Below, one piece after another: positions 7,835 through 17,119 of a stretch of DNA of 64,000 nucleotides. Under the pieces are notes generated by a model. It saw nothing but the letters and a program-made list of their open reading frames with translations. It was not told where the DNA came from and searched no databases. Made by a program: the position numbers and the translations under genes. Where the stretch lies: positions 45,872 through 109,871 of the forward strand of contig JAOGAX010000001.1 of the NCBI GenBank assembly GCA_028144365.1. The letters are read 5' to 3'. Source of the stretch: Aquiluna sp. GTDB lineage: Bacteria; Actinomycetota; Actinomycetes; Actinomycetales; Microbacteriaceae. How positions within the stretch are numbered: the first letter of the stretch is position 1; each line of letters begins with the position of its first letter.

Positions 7835-8686
7835 CTAATGCCCCTTTGGGTGCCAAACGGTCTTGACCTCCATTAGGTCCAGGATGTGCTGGAGGTTTCC
7901 CTTTGAGCCCTCTCTGAGGTATGTGCCGGGGCGAATGACTCGCTTCACGGTATTTGCCGCGCTTATCTCCAGCTCGGTGGGATTCGAGGTTCCCTCAAGG
8001 TCCACCGCGTTGACGTCCATGTGACCCACTAACCAGCTCGAGAGCTCGGCCTCTTTGCCGCTGAGGATGTTCACCACCCCACCAGGCAGGTCGCTGGTGG
8101 CCAGCACCTCACCGAGGGTTAGTGCCGGTAGAGATAGGTGCTCGCTGGTGACAACCACCACGGTGTTCCCCGAGACAATCGCTGGGGCGATGGTGTTCAC
8201 AAAACCAACCAGGGCCGAGCCCTGAGGAGCAAATGCTCCGACCACGCCAGTTGGCTGGTTGGTCGAAATGTTGAAGTAGGGTCCCGCAACCGGGTTCATG
8301 CTTCCTGCGACAGAGTCAATCTTGTCTGTCCAGCCGGCATGCCAGACCCAGGAGTCAATTGCTGCGCTGACCTCGGCATCGGCCTGCTTCTGGGTCTTGC
8401 CTGTGAGCGAGGAGATCTCGCTAACGAACTGTTCTCTTCGACCCTCCAGCATCTCTGCGATTCGGTAGAGGACCTGACCGCGATTGTAAGCAGAGGCTCC
8501 AGCCCAGCCTGGTTGTGCGGCTCTGGCGGCCTGCACTGCATCGCGGACATCCTTGCGGCTTGCGAGTGCGACGTTTGCGACATGGTTGGCTTTGGAGTCC
8601 TTGACCTGGTAGCTGCGCCCCGACTCGCTCCTTGGGAACTTGCCCGCGATAAAGAGCTTGTAGGTCTTCTTCACATCGAGTCTCAT
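7835..8686 (-). CDS. Short aldehyde dehydrogenase-family protein lacking the catalytic half
   Basis: This 283-residue protein matches only the N-terminal, NAD-binding part of aldehyde dehydrogenases, for example the PTGVVGAFAPQGSALVGF region near 140-157 and GVVNILSGK near 202-210. The usual ELGG glutamate and the GQxCxA catalytic cysteine segment are absent. The reading frame is intact with a normal end, so it is not simply a decayed copy. It starts immediately after the stop of the full ALDH gene (8687). A non-catalytic partner or regulatory subunit of that enzyme is a reasonable inference. Confidence 0.8.
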   Translation of the reverse strand: MRLDVKKTYKLFIAGKFPRSESGRSYQVKDSKANHVANVALASRKDVRDAVQAARAAQPGWAGASAYNRGQVLYRIAEMLEGRREQFVSEISSLTGKTQKQADAEVSAAIDSWVWHAGWTDKIDSVAGSMNPVAGPYFNISTNQPTGVVGAFAPQGSALVGFVNTIAPAIVSGNTVVVVTSEHLSLPALTLGEVLATSDLPGGVVNILSGKEAELSSWLVGHMDVNAVDLEGTSNPTELEISAANTVKRVIRPGTYLREGSKGNLQHILDLMEVKTVWHPKGH

Positions 8687-10114
8687 TTACTTACCTGCCT
8701 TCAGGTAGCTAAGGAGGCCCTGTCGGCCACCCTCACGGCCATAGCCGGATTCTTTGAAGCCACCAAATGGGCTGGTGGGGTCGAACTGATTAAAGGTATT
8801 GCTCCAGATCACTCCGGCGTTTAGTTGGTCGGCGAGCTTGAGCATCTTCGAGCCCTTCTCAGTCCAGATGCCTGCGGAGAGACCGTATTCGGTGTTGTTG
8901 GCCTTGGTCACAGCCTCTGCTGGTGTGCGGAAGGTTATGACGCTAAGAACCGGCCCGAAGATTTCTTCCCTGGCGACCGTGTTTGCCGGGCTTACGTTGT
9001 CGACAATCGCAGGGGCAAACCAGAAGCCATTTCTGGGTATCTTGCACTCGGGCTGCCAGAGCTCACCACCCTCGCTCACGCCCTTCTTAACGAGTTTTTT
9101 GATCTTCGCCAGCTGGTCGGCAGAGTTGATCGCACCGACGTCGGTGTTCTTGTCCATCGGATCGCCAAGTCTGAGGGTGTTCATCCTGCGCTTTAGCTTC
9201 TTGATGAACTCGTCGTGGATGGACTCCTGAATTAGCAGCCTTGATCCTGCGCAGCAGACATGGCCCTGGTTGAAGAAGATGCCATTAATGACGCCCTCAA
9301 TGGCCTGGTCGATAGGAGCATCATCAAAGACGATGTTGGCTGCTTTGCCGCCAAGCTCGAGCGTGACCTTCTTGTTGCTGCCGGCAACCTGCTTGGCAAT
9401 GATCTTGCCGACCTCGGTTGATCCTGTGAAGGCAACTTTGTTTACATCTTTGTGGCCAACGAGCGCAGCTCCGGTGTCGCCGAAACCAGTGACGATGTTA
9501 ACTACGCCTTCGGGAAGTTCTGCCTGCTGGCAAATCTCAGCAAAGAGCAGTGCGGAAAGTGGTGTGGTCTCTGAGGGCTTGAGGACTATCGTGTTGCCGG
9601 CCGCTAGAGCCGGGGCAATCTTCCACGCGAGCATCATCAGCGGGAAGTTCCAGGGAACCACCTGTGCCGCAACGCCCAAGGCTTGGGGATTGTGTCCGAG
9701 ACCTGCGTGGTCAAGCTTGTCGGCCCAACCTGCATAGTAGAAGAACCAAGAGACTGCGGTTGGAACATCGAAGTCGCGGGTTTCCTTGATGGGCTTTCCG
9801 TTATTCAGGGTTTCCGCTACCGCAAGTTCCCTGGCCCGCTCCTGCATGATTCTTGCGATTCTGTAGAGGTACTTTCCTCGCTCTGCTCCAGAGAGCTTGC
9901 TCCAAACCTTTTCGTATGAGGACCTTGCCGCCTTCACCGCAAGGTCGACGTCCTTGGCGGTGCCGTGGGAGATCTGTGCAAGCACTTCTTCGGATGCCGG
10001 GTTAATCGTTGGGTAAAGATTGGCGGCCTTAGTGAACTTGCCTCCGATGAAGTGGCCGTAGCTCTTTTGGAAGCTTGCGAGCTTGGCCTCCGGGGCGGGT
10101 GCGTAGTCGAACAT
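8687..10114 (-). CDS. Aldehyde dehydrogenase (NAD-dependent)
   Basis: This 475-residue full-length ALDH has VVPWNFPLMM near residues 152-161, the FTGSTEVGK nucleotide site near 229-237, the general base E253 in LELGGK and the catalytic cysteine C287 in GHVCCAGSR. GFKESGYGREGG lies near the C-terminus. It sits in a minus-strand operon deoC, ALDH, short ALDH. The context suggests oxidation of an aldehyde from deoxyribose breakdown, such as acetaldehyde. The specific substrate is inferred. Confidence 0.92.
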   Translation of the reverse strand: MFDYAPAPEAKLASFQKSYGHFIGGKFTKAANLYPTINPASEEVLAQISHGTAKDVDLAVKAARSSYEKVWSKLSGAERGKYLYRIARIMQERARELAVAETLNNGKPIKETRDFDVPTAVSWFFYYAGWADKLDHAGLGHNPQALGVAAQVVPWNFPLMMLAWKIAPALAAGNTIVLKPSETTPLSALLFAEICQQAELPEGVVNIVTGFGDTGAALVGHKDVNKVAFTGSTEVGKIIAKQVAGSNKKVTLELGGKAANIVFDDAPIDQAIEGVINGIFFNQGHVCCAGSRLLIQESIHDEFIKKLKRRMNTLRLGDPMDKNTDVGAINSADQLAKIKKLVKKGVSEGGELWQPECKIPRNGFWFAPAIVDNVSPANTVAREEIFGPVLSVITFRTPAEAVTKANNTEYGLSAGIWTEKGSKMLKLADQLNAGVIWSNTFNQFDPTSPFGGFKESGYGREGGRQGLLSYLKAGK

Positions 10115-10122
10115 TGTCTCTC

Positions 10123-11079
10123 CTAGTCCACGCTTACGTAGTCAGGACCCAAGTAGGTCTTAGTCAAAAGCTTCTTGCGCTGCATCAGCACGTCGTTGAG
10201 CAGGCTGGAGGCACCAAAGCGGAACAGTTCTGGAGTGAGCCAGCGCTCTCCCGCGGTTTCCTTCACAACTACTAGGTACTTGAGGGCATCCTTTGCGGTC
10301 CTGATGCCGCCGGCAGGCTTCACGCCAATTAGCTCGCCGGTCTGGTCAAACCAGTCCCGCACCGCCTCGAGCATTAGAAGGGTGATGGGTAGGGTCGCAT
10401 TGACCGTGACCTTGCCGGTGGAGGTCTTGATGAAATCTGCCCCAGCGAGCATTGCGAGATAGCTTGCGCGTCTGATGTTGTCATAGGTCTGCAGCTCACC
10501 AGTCTCAAGAATCACCTTGAGGTGAGCGGGCTTGCCCTTGGGTCTTTGGCAGGCTTGCTTCACTGCTTGAATCTGCTTGAAGACCTCTAGGTAGTTGCCG
10601 CTTAGGAAAGCGCCGCGGTCAATGACCATGTCAATCTCATCCGCACCAAATGCGACGGCATCCTTGGTGTCCTGAAGCTTTACCTTCATGCTGGCCCTTC
10701 CAGAGGGGAAGGCAGTTGCCACAGCCGCAACATAGATCTTGCTCTTTCCGAGTGCGGCCTTCGCATGAGGGACCATGTCTCCATAGACGCAGATGGCGGC
10801 CGGAGTTGGGCACTCGGGGTCGTCCATGTCAGGCGTCATGGCCTTTTGGCAGAGACTTCTCACCCGCTGAGGGGTGTCCATGCCCTCTAGGGTCGTTAGG
10901 TCCATCATCTTGATGGCCATATCCAAACCCCAGACCTTGCTGGTGGTCTTGATGGATCTGGTGGCAAGAGAGGCGGCTCTCGCCTCTAGCCCTACCTTGT
11001 CAACGCCTGGCAGCGAGTGCAGCCAGCGACTCAGGCTCTGGTTCGTAAGTCTCGAACCAACTATTTCTTCGGCTTGCAC
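10123..11079 (-). CDS. deoC: Deoxyribose-phosphate aldolase
   Basis: This 318-residue aldolase cleaves 2-deoxyribose 5-phosphate to acetaldehyde and glyceraldehyde 3-phosphate. The Schiff-base lysine is K218 in ADFIKTSTGK. The acidic FGADEIDMVID segment near 144-154 and a second lysine in VKPAGGIRT are also conserved. At 318 residues it is of the longer DeoC type with an N-terminal extension. It is first in the operon with the two ALDH genes; an 8-bp gap separates it from the first. Together they can turn deoxynucleoside sugar into central metabolites. Confidence 0.94.
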   Translation of the reverse strand: MQAEEIVGSRLTNQSLSRWLHSLPGVDKVGLEARAASLATRSIKTTSKVWGLDMAIKMMDLTTLEGMDTPQRVRSLCQKAMTPDMDDPECPTPAAICVYGDMVPHAKAALGKSKIYVAAVATAFPSGRASMKVKLQDTKDAVAFGADEIDMVIDRGAFLSGNYLEVFKQIQAVKQACQRPKGKPAHLKVILETGELQTYDNIRRASYLAMLAGADFIKTSTGKVTVNATLPITLLMLEAVRDWFDQTGELIGVKPAGGIRTAKDALKYLVVVKETAGERWLTPELFRFGASSLLNDVLMQRKKLLTKTYLGPDYVSVD

Positions 11080-11109
11080 AGATACTCCTAGGACTGAAAA
11101 AGCCTACCT

Positions 11110-11955
11110 CTAGGGCAGAAACTTCTGCCCGGTGAGCTCTTCACTTATTTCCCAGAGCCGCTTCATCAGCTCAAGGTCATTGGAGCGCTTTGAACCTTTG
11201 ATGAGGGCTGGCTTGCCCCAGGCTTCCCATTTGGGACCAACGAACTCCCCTCCTACAAAGCTTGCATCGGTTGCGGCCTTGATCTGGCTGCGCGATCCTG
11301 TCTGGGCGCTCTGGGCGAGAAAGTCGAAGCGGTTTGGGTAGTTAATTTGTAGTCCGGTGAGGGCCCAGCCGGGGTGGGCGGCAATTGACTGCACCTTCGA
11401 ACCAAGTTGTTTAGTCCTTAGGTCAAGCTCTCTGGCAAATAGCAGGCAGGCGAGTTTGGTGTCGGCATATCGCTGCCACCTGTCATAGGCATCTTTCTTG
11501 GAACCGCGGATCTCCTCCAGGGAATCGGCCCTGATTCTTCCTCTGCGGTGAACTACCGAGCTGAGAGATATCACTCTCGGTGAGGCCGACTGCTCAAGCT
11601 GCTCCCAGAGCAGTGAGGTGAGCAGGAAGTGACCGATGTGGTTGGTTGCCATCTGGGACTCAATACCCTCGATTGAGAGCGAAAAGTCAGGGCCCATCAG
11701 CCCTGCGTTATTCATGAGGATATCCACTGGATGGGTTATCTCTTTGGCGAACTCTCTGACCTGGTCAAGGTTTGAGACATCCAATACTCGCTCTTCGATG
11801 TGGGCATCGGGGTATTTCATTCGGAGCTGCTCGGCAGCTTCCAATAGGCGTTTCTCGCCTCTGGCCAGGAGCGTGATGTTGTGACCTGCTTCGGCGAAGG
11901 CCTCGGCGCTAGCCAGTCCTAGGCCCGAGCTGCCGCCGGTAATAATGATATTCAA
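11110..11955 (-). CDS. Short-chain dehydrogenase/reductase
   Basis: This 281-residue Rossmann-fold oxidoreductase has the TGGSSGLG cofactor motif near residues 6-13, NNAG near 86-89, a catalytic Ser in SLSSVVH and the YxxxK pair in YADTK near 162-166. It resembles retinol-dehydrogenase or protochlorophyllide-reductase-like SDRs. Its start overlaps the end of the tocopherol-cyclase-like gene by 4 bp, so both probably act in one pathway. Substrate unknown. Confidence 0.9.
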   Translation of the reverse strand: MNIIITGGSSGLGLASAEAFAEAGHNITLLARGEKRLLEAAEQLRMKYPDAHIEERVLDVSNLDQVREFAKEITHPVDILMNNAGLMGPDFSLSIEGIESQMATNHIGHFLLTSLLWEQLEQSASPRVISLSSVVHRRGRIRADSLEEIRGSKKDAYDRWQRYADTKLACLLFARELDLRTKQLGSKVQSIAAHPGWALTGLQINYPNRFDFLAQSAQTGSRSQIKAATDASFVGGEFVGPKWEAWGKPALIKGSKRSNDLELMKRLWEISEELTGQKFLP

Positions 11956-12938
11956 ATTCGAAGCAGCCTTTCGGTGTCCCCGAATACTTCCATGGCCCCC
12001 GATGTTGCTTTCGCCTCCAGCACTACCTTGCCCTTGATGCTGTGGCGAACCTCAAAGACCGCGTCCATGGTCTCCTCGACTCTTTGGTGCATTGCCTCTC
12101 TGAGAGGGGCATGAAGTAGTCCTCCGCGCTTGCGCTCGGCCTTTATCTCCAGCAGCCCGTCTGGGCCATCCACCCGCCAGGTGACATGGCTGTCGTCAAG
12201 AGTTAGCTCGAGCTCTTTGGAGCGGTTATACGTGGTCCAGCTGTGGAGCTTGCCAGAGTGGTGTAGTCCCATGATGAATCCGCGGAATGGTTTTGAGAGC
12301 CAGGGGATGATGGCCGCCGATGCCACAAGCGAAGCCTCTTTGTCGCTATCGAGGTGGTTTGAGTGGAGCCAGATGTAGCCGCTGGGGAAGTTCTTGCCCC
12401 AGTCTTTTTCTATGTAGCCCTTGGCACCTGCAAAGCTTTGCTGCTTACCCTCGACCTCTAGCTGTCCCTCGATGCTGTGGCCGAAGGAGACGATGCCGTG
12501 GAAGCACTCCATGAATGGCACCAGCCCATACCAGCCCATGATTCCTGGGCTTGCCAGGGTCACCGGCCAGGGCTTTAGCTCGCTGGTTATTTCTAACCTG
12601 CCCCTAAGCTGCGGTAGATCAAGCGTTGCACCTTTGGCGCTGAAATGATTTGGTCCAACGTGGACATCAAAGCTGTCGGCGCTCGCCCTGAACTCATGTA
12701 CCGGATAGACGTGGTACCAGCTTCGGCCTGTGGCGCCATCGAGCACCTGCACAAACGCCTCGTCGCGGCTCTCGCCGCCAAGACCGCGAAAGATTCCAGG
12801 TATTACCGCCCAGCGCTGGGACTGGTCTTGAGAGACAAACTTGAAGTACCAGCCCTCAAAGAAGTTCTTAGTTCTTCCCTCGCCGTGAAAGCCCTCTGGG
12901 TGTCTCACGCCTGTGATGTAGCTACTCAAGGAGCGCAT
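11952..12938 (-). CDS. Tocopherol cyclase-like protein
   Basis: This 328-residue protein resembles the tocopherol-cyclase family (PF14249), a two-part beta-sandwich fold. Typical landmarks are FEGWYFKF near residues 26-33, GWYG near 127-130 and GYIEKDWGKNFPSGYIW near 180-196. In plants and cyanobacteria the family closes the chroman ring of vitamin E. In bacteria without the rest of that pathway its role is not established. It overlaps the SDR gene by 4 bp. No other tocopherol genes are visible, so an isoprenoid or lipid substrate is only a guess. Confidence 0.8.
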   Translation of the reverse strand: MRSLSSYITGVRHPEGFHGEGRTKNFFEGWYFKFVSQDQSQRWAVIPGIFRGLGGESRDEAFVQVLDGATGRSWYHVYPVHEFRASADSFDVHVGPNHFSAKGATLDLPQLRGRLEITSELKPWPVTLASPGIMGWYGLVPFMECFHGIVSFGHSIEGQLEVEGKQQSFAGAKGYIEKDWGKNFPSGYIWLHSNHLDSDKEASLVASAAIIPWLSKPFRGFIMGLHHSGKLHSWTTYNRSKELELTLDDSHVTWRVDGPDGLLEIKAERKRGGLLHAPLREAMHQRVEETMDAVFEVRHSIKGKVVLEAKATSGAMEVFGDTERLLRI

Positions 12939-12994
12939 GGCTGACAGGCTAATACGGCGAGTAAACTAAAGCCAGTTTCGATCCGAGGTGATAA

Positions 12995-14203
12995 GTGCAA
13001 CCAGGCACTCGCCTCACCATACGCCTAGGCATCGCCCAGATAATTGGCTGGGGATCTTCCTTCTATCTACCTGCGATTTTGGCCGTACCAATCGCTCAGT
13101 CCCTGGGCATAACCACGGAGCTATTCTTTTGGGCCTTCACCATCTCGCTGCTTGTTTCTGGCCTATTGGGTCCCAGGGTAGGTAAGGCCATTGACCGCTT
13201 AGGGGGCAGGAAAGTACTGCCCCTTGGCTCGCTGGCGTTCGTGCTCGGCCTTGGGCTGCTCGCCACCGCCACCGAGCCCGTGCAGCTTTTTCTAGCGTGG
13301 ATCTTCATTGGGGTTGGCGGTTCGATGGGAAACTACGACGCTGCATTTGCCACTGCCGTTAACTTCTTTGGCAATAAGTCAAACCGAGTCATTGCGGGTA
13401 TTACCGTCTTCGCTGGTTTCTCCTCTTCGATTTCATGGCCTCTGACTACTTTGCTACTGGCCGAGTTTGGTTGGCAGTGGGCCGTCTGGTTCTGGGTGGC
13501 AACACATCTGTTGATTGGCCTTCCGCTGAACCTCACTATTCCTCGATCTGAGCGCAGGGATATTCCTGATATGACCGGGCCAATCCGCAAGATGGTGAAG
13601 AACAAGTTCCGCTTTGATTCGCTCCTTGTTGTATTTGCAATCATGTTTGCTCTCGAGGGCTTCATCGTTAGCTCGGTCAACACCACGCTTCCTTTCATGC
13701 TTGGGGAGCTTGGCGCATCGATAGAGCTTGCCCTGGTGGCCTCCATCGTGTTGGGCCCCTCACAGGTAATGGCGAGGGTCCTATTGCTGGCGCTTGGAAA
13801 GTGGGCAACGCCTATCCGGGTGGCCGCAATCTCGATAGCGGCTCACCCGCTAGGGGTAATGGCGATTTGGCTCTTTGGCACCAATGGACTCATGGCCTTT
13901 GTGATTCTTCACGGCATTGGGGTTGGGTTGAATCCGTTTATTCGGGGTTCGCTGCCGCTGTTGTTCTTTGGGGCGGATCGCTTTGGTCAGCGCCAGGGCT
14001 ACATCATGATGCTCAGCAAGGTGGTGTCGGCGCTGTCGCCAACTCTGCTGACACTGATGCTGCTTGCAAATCCGCAGCTCGCAATCATAGCCACCTTCAC
14101 CATGGGTGTGATTGCCTGCTTACTACTACTTTGGATTTATCTGCTCTTCAGGGCTAGGAACCCAAAGCATCCGGAGACCGGATCGATTCAGGAGATCAAC
14201 TAA
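12995..14203 (+). CDS. MFS transporter
   Basis: This 402-residue integral membrane protein has about 12 hydrophobic segments. A cytoplasmic GKAIDRLGGRKVL motif near residues 64-76 is the classic MFS loop 2-3 signature. It resembles the monocarboxylate/oxalate-antiporter-like MFS branch by overall pattern, but the substrate is unclear. The GTG start is preceded by GAGGTG. Its 3' end overlaps the convergent hydrolase gene by 8 bp. Confidence 0.88.
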   Translation: MQPGTRLTIRLGIAQIIGWGSSFYLPAILAVPIAQSLGITTELFFWAFTISLLVSGLLGPRVGKAIDRLGGRKVLPLGSLAFVLGLGLLATATEPVQLFLAWIFIGVGGSMGNYDAAFATAVNFFGNKSNRVIAGITVFAGFSSSISWPLTTLLLAEFGWQWAVWFWVATHLLIGLPLNLTIPRSERRDIPDMTGPIRKMVKNKFRFDSLLVVFAIMFALEGFIVSSVNTTLPFMLGELGASIELALVASIVLGPSQVMARVLLLALGKWATPIRVAAISIAAHPLGVMAIWLFGTNGLMAFVILHGIGVGLNPFIRGSLPLLFFGADRFGQRQGYIMMLSKVVSALSPTLLTLMLLANPQLAIIATFTMGVIACLLLLWIYLLFRARNPKHPETGSIQEIN

Positions 14204-14792
14204 TAAGGTCTTGGTCCCTGCCGGTTTCGATCCACTTCAATAGCCCAGGCCATTCTCCCCAGCCATCATCCAGTGAGAAGTGCCCAGCACCCGGGAAGAC
14301 AATTGGCTCAATCTCGAGAGCTGGTTTGTAGATCTCAACACCCCTTGGGAGCCAGCGGTCATTATCACCGGCAATTGCAGTGAGCGACCTAGACCACTTT
14401 CTTGCCTGGGGGGCGAGCATTGGGTTTGCAAGGTCCATTGGTTCACCCTCAATGCCTGGCGATTCGGATGTCATCTGAGGGTCAGGGGGTGCGACCAGTA
14501 GAACTCTGTCGAATGGCTTTTGGAAGACATCGCCCAGTGCTCCGTAAAGCCAGTTGATTGTTCCCAACGAGTGCGCAATGCAGATCTTGCTCTCTCCAGG
14601 AGCCTCATCCATCATGTTGCTCTCTTGCCTGAGGAGGTCCTGCCACTCGTGTGGCTTTGGGGTGTCGGGGTCTGGAAACTGCGGATACCAAACCTGGTGG
14701 CCCCTTGCCCTTAGCTCCGCTGCACTAAGCCGCATCCAGTGGCCTTCTGGTCGGCGGTTGGTCCAGCCGTGAAGGAAAAGAATTTTCTGCAT
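14196..14792 (-). CDS. RBBP9/YdeN-like alpha/beta hydrolase
   Basis: This 198-residue small serine hydrolase has FLHGW near residues 6-10 at the oxyanion site, the nucleophile elbow AHSLGT (Ser near 75) and a late GAGHFSLDDG with the catalytic His. The length fits the RBBP9/YdeN family of about 180-200 residues. The physiological substrate is unknown. It lies convergent with the MFS gene and upstream (in minus orientation) of no obvious partner. Confidence 0.87.
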   Translation of the reverse strand: MQKILFLHGWTNRRPEGHWMRLSAAELRARGHQVWYPQFPDPDTPKPHEWQDLLRQESNMMDEAPGESKICIAHSLGTINWLYGALGDVFQKPFDRVLLVAPPDPQMTSESPGIEGEPMDLANPMLAPQARKWSRSLTAIAGDNDRWLPRGVEIYKPALEIEPIVFPGAGHFSLDDGWGEWPGLLKWIETGRDQDLIS

Positions 14793-14829
14793 AGAACTAA
14801 ATTAGCCCAAGCTGGAGGGCCTTACGAAT

Positions 14830-16905
14830 CTAGTTGGAGAGCTTCATGCGCAGTGCATTGGCAACCACCGAGACCGAGCTAAAGGCCATTGCAACACCTG
14901 CGAGCATTGGGTTCAATAGGCCTGCTCCCGCGACCGGGATCAGCAAAACGTTATAGCCGAACGCCCAGCCAAGGTTTTGCAGGATGTTTCGGTAGGTGCG
15001 CCTACCAAGCCTTAGCGAGTAGGGAATCTTTCTTGGGTCGTCATCCAAAATCGTGATGGCACTTGCCGCCTGGGCTGCCTGAGCACCCGAGCCCATGGCA
15101 ATTCCAATATCTGCCTGGGCGAGTGCCGCGACGTCGTTGATGCCATCTCCTACCATTGCAAGCCTCTCTGTTTGACTTGCGAGGTATTCGAGTTTCCCCT
15201 CGGGGGTCGCACCTGCGAGGGCCTCATCGAGACCCAACTCGGTGGCAACAGCATCTACTCTTCGTTGGTTGTCTCCGGAGAGCATCGCGACTCTCAGCCC
15301 CATGTCGTGAAGTTCAGCGACAGTTTCCTTGGCACCTTCTCGGATGCCATCGCTTAGCTCCAAAAGCCCATGGGCCCAGCCCTCCCAGGCAATGACGACC
15401 AATGTGTTTGGTCCTGCCTGGCTGATTAGCTGATCTAGCTCGGCCTGGTTTTCGTAAGCACCAGGCTTTTCAACGCTTACCCTTAGGCCGTCTACGTCTC
15501 CCGCAACCCCGCGACCGGCTAGCTCCTCGATGTTTGTGGCAGTCTCTGAGCTGCCGCTGGCCGCGATGGCCATGGCAACCGGGTGCTTACTGCCTGCCTC
15601 GACAGCAGCTGCCTTGTTGAGAGCTTCCGAACCGTGCACTCCACCAAGACCGTGAGCGGCAACTATACGCAGCTTGCCATCGGTGATGGTCCCGGTCTTG
15701 TCGAAAACCACCTTCTTGATCTTTGCCAATAGCCTCAGCGAATCGGGGTTTCTGATGACCACAGACTTCTTGGTTCCAAGCGAGGTTGCAACAACCAAGC
15801 TCATCGGGACAGCGATTCCAAGGGCGCACGGACAGGCAATTACCAGAACCGCCACCGCCGCCTCAAAAGCTCTGGTGGTGTCGCCGAGTGCAAAGGCCCA
15901 AACAAGGTAGGTGAGGATTGATATCACGATGACGCTCGGAACAAAAAAGCTAGAGATTCTGTCGGTGAGTGATCCGAGCTGAGTCTTAGAAGCAGTTGCC
16001 TCTCGCACCAGATCGGCAATTCGAGAGAGCCTTGAGGTTCCCGCGCTTGCAGTCAGAGCAATCAAGACCTCGCCAGAAAGCACAGTTGCTCCGGCGCTTA
16101 GGTCCGCACCAGCACTCAGCTCCACAGGGAGGCTCTCTCCAGTGAGGGTCGAGTTGTCCACGGAGGCGAATTCGCTTACCAACTTGCCATCGGCAGGGAT
16201 GCGGTCACCTGCTACAACGGCGACCAGGTCACCTTTCTTGAGGGTGTGGGTGGGGACTTGCTCGCGGGTATCGCCTCGAATGACGGTTGCGCTGTCGGGT
16301 ATTGCGCTCAGCAGCGCCCGCACCGAATCCGTGGCACTTCGCCTAGCTCGAACTTCGATGAACCTGCCCAGCAGGACCACCGAGGGAACCACCGCGCTGA
16401 CCTCGAAGTAGTGGTGCATTGAGCCGGTTAGTACTAGGTAGACGCTGTAGAGGTAGGCGACAGAGGAGCCCAGCGAGACGAGGGTGTCCATCGTGGTGTC
16501 GCCGTGGCGGAGATTCTTGATTGCTGCTGCGTGAAACGGAAAGCTCACGTACAGGATCACCGGTGTTGCAAGTGCCCACACAAAATACTGCTGCCCTGGA
16601 AACTCAATGCCTGGAACCATGGAAAACAAAATGGCCAGCACCGAGAGGACCGCTCCGGTTAGGAGTCTTGGCCTTAGAGTCTTGAGCTCTTCTTTGCCCT
16701 CGCCGACTTTGTATCCGGCCGACTCAACCGCCTGCTTTAGCTCTTCCAGTTCGATCTGACCGGCGAACTGCAGGTGTGCCTTCTCGCTCGCAAAGTCGAC
16801 ATAGGCGGTAACGCCGTCGACCTTGTTGAGGGTTTTCTCGACTCTTCTTGCGCATGCCGTGCAGGTCATGCCCTCGATGTCGAGCTCGAGAAGGTTGTTA
16901 GCCAT
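14830..16905 (-). CDS. Copper-type P1B ATPase
   Basis: This 691-residue heavy-metal ATPase has one N-terminal metal-binding domain (GMTCTAC, C15 and C18), eight predicted membrane helices and the CPC ion site in IACPCALG. The phosphorylated Asp is in DKTGTITDG, the nucleotide motif in HPVAMAIA and the hinge in GDGINDVAALAQAD. CPC with this domain order fits Cu(I) export of the CopA kind. Its start overlaps the CopZ-like gene by 8 bp, in an operon headed by an ArsR-type regulator. Copper specificity is inferred from motifs. Confidence 0.93.
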   Translation of the reverse strand: MANNLLELDIEGMTCTACARRVEKTLNKVDGVTAYVDFASEKAHLQFAGQIELEELKQAVESAGYKVGEGKEELKTLRPRLLTGAVLSVLAILFSMVPGIEFPGQQYFVWALATPVILYVSFPFHAAAIKNLRHGDTTMDTLVSLGSSVAYLYSVYLVLTGSMHHYFEVSAVVPSVVLLGRFIEVRARRSATDSVRALLSAIPDSATVIRGDTREQVPTHTLKKGDLVAVVAGDRIPADGKLVSEFASVDNSTLTGESLPVELSAGADLSAGATVLSGEVLIALTASAGTSRLSRIADLVREATASKTQLGSLTDRISSFFVPSVIVISILTYLVWAFALGDTTRAFEAAVAVLVIACPCALGIAVPMSLVVATSLGTKKSVVIRNPDSLRLLAKIKKVVFDKTGTITDGKLRIVAAHGLGGVHGSEALNKAAAVEAGSKHPVAMAIAASGSSETATNIEELAGRGVAGDVDGLRVSVEKPGAYENQAELDQLISQAGPNTLVVIAWEGWAHGLLELSDGIREGAKETVAELHDMGLRVAMLSGDNQRRVDAVATELGLDEALAGATPEGKLEYLASQTERLAMVGDGINDVAALAQADIGIAMGSGAQAAQAASAITILDDDPRKIPYSLRLGRRTYRNILQNLGWAFGYNVLLIPVAGAGLLNPMLAGVAMAFSSVSVVANALRMKLSN

Positions 16906-17119
16906 TCACTGAGGCAAAACCAGTTGCCTGGTAGCCAGCCTCCTCGATAGCCGCAGAGAGTTGATCCTCGCTTACGCCTTCGGACTCGACCGTTGCTTTT
17001 CCGGCTGCGTGATCCACCTGGACATTGCTCACGCCCTCTAGGGTTGCCAGTTCGTTGGTCACGGTCATGGCGCAGTGGCCACAGGTCATGCCCTCGATGC
17101 TGATTTCAATCTTGCTCAT
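16898..17119 (-). CDS. CopZ-like heavy-metal-associated domain protein
   Basis: This 73-residue stand-alone HMA domain carries the metal site GMTCGHC near residues 9-15. Such proteins ferry Cu(I) to the ATPase. It overlaps the start of the P-type ATPase by 8 bp and the stop of the DUF4395 gene by 4 bp, so it is translated in the same operon. Confidence 0.92.
   Translation of the reverse strand: MSKIEISIEGMTCGHCAMTVTNELATLEGVSNVQVDHAAGKATVESEGVSEDQLSAAIEEAGYQATGFASVNG

Noticed and set aside
7835-8686. Short ALDH as a pseudogene
   Set aside because: The frame is intact with normal start and stop and tight spacing to its neighbour. Loss of the catalytic half looks like a stable family feature, though this rests on one copy.
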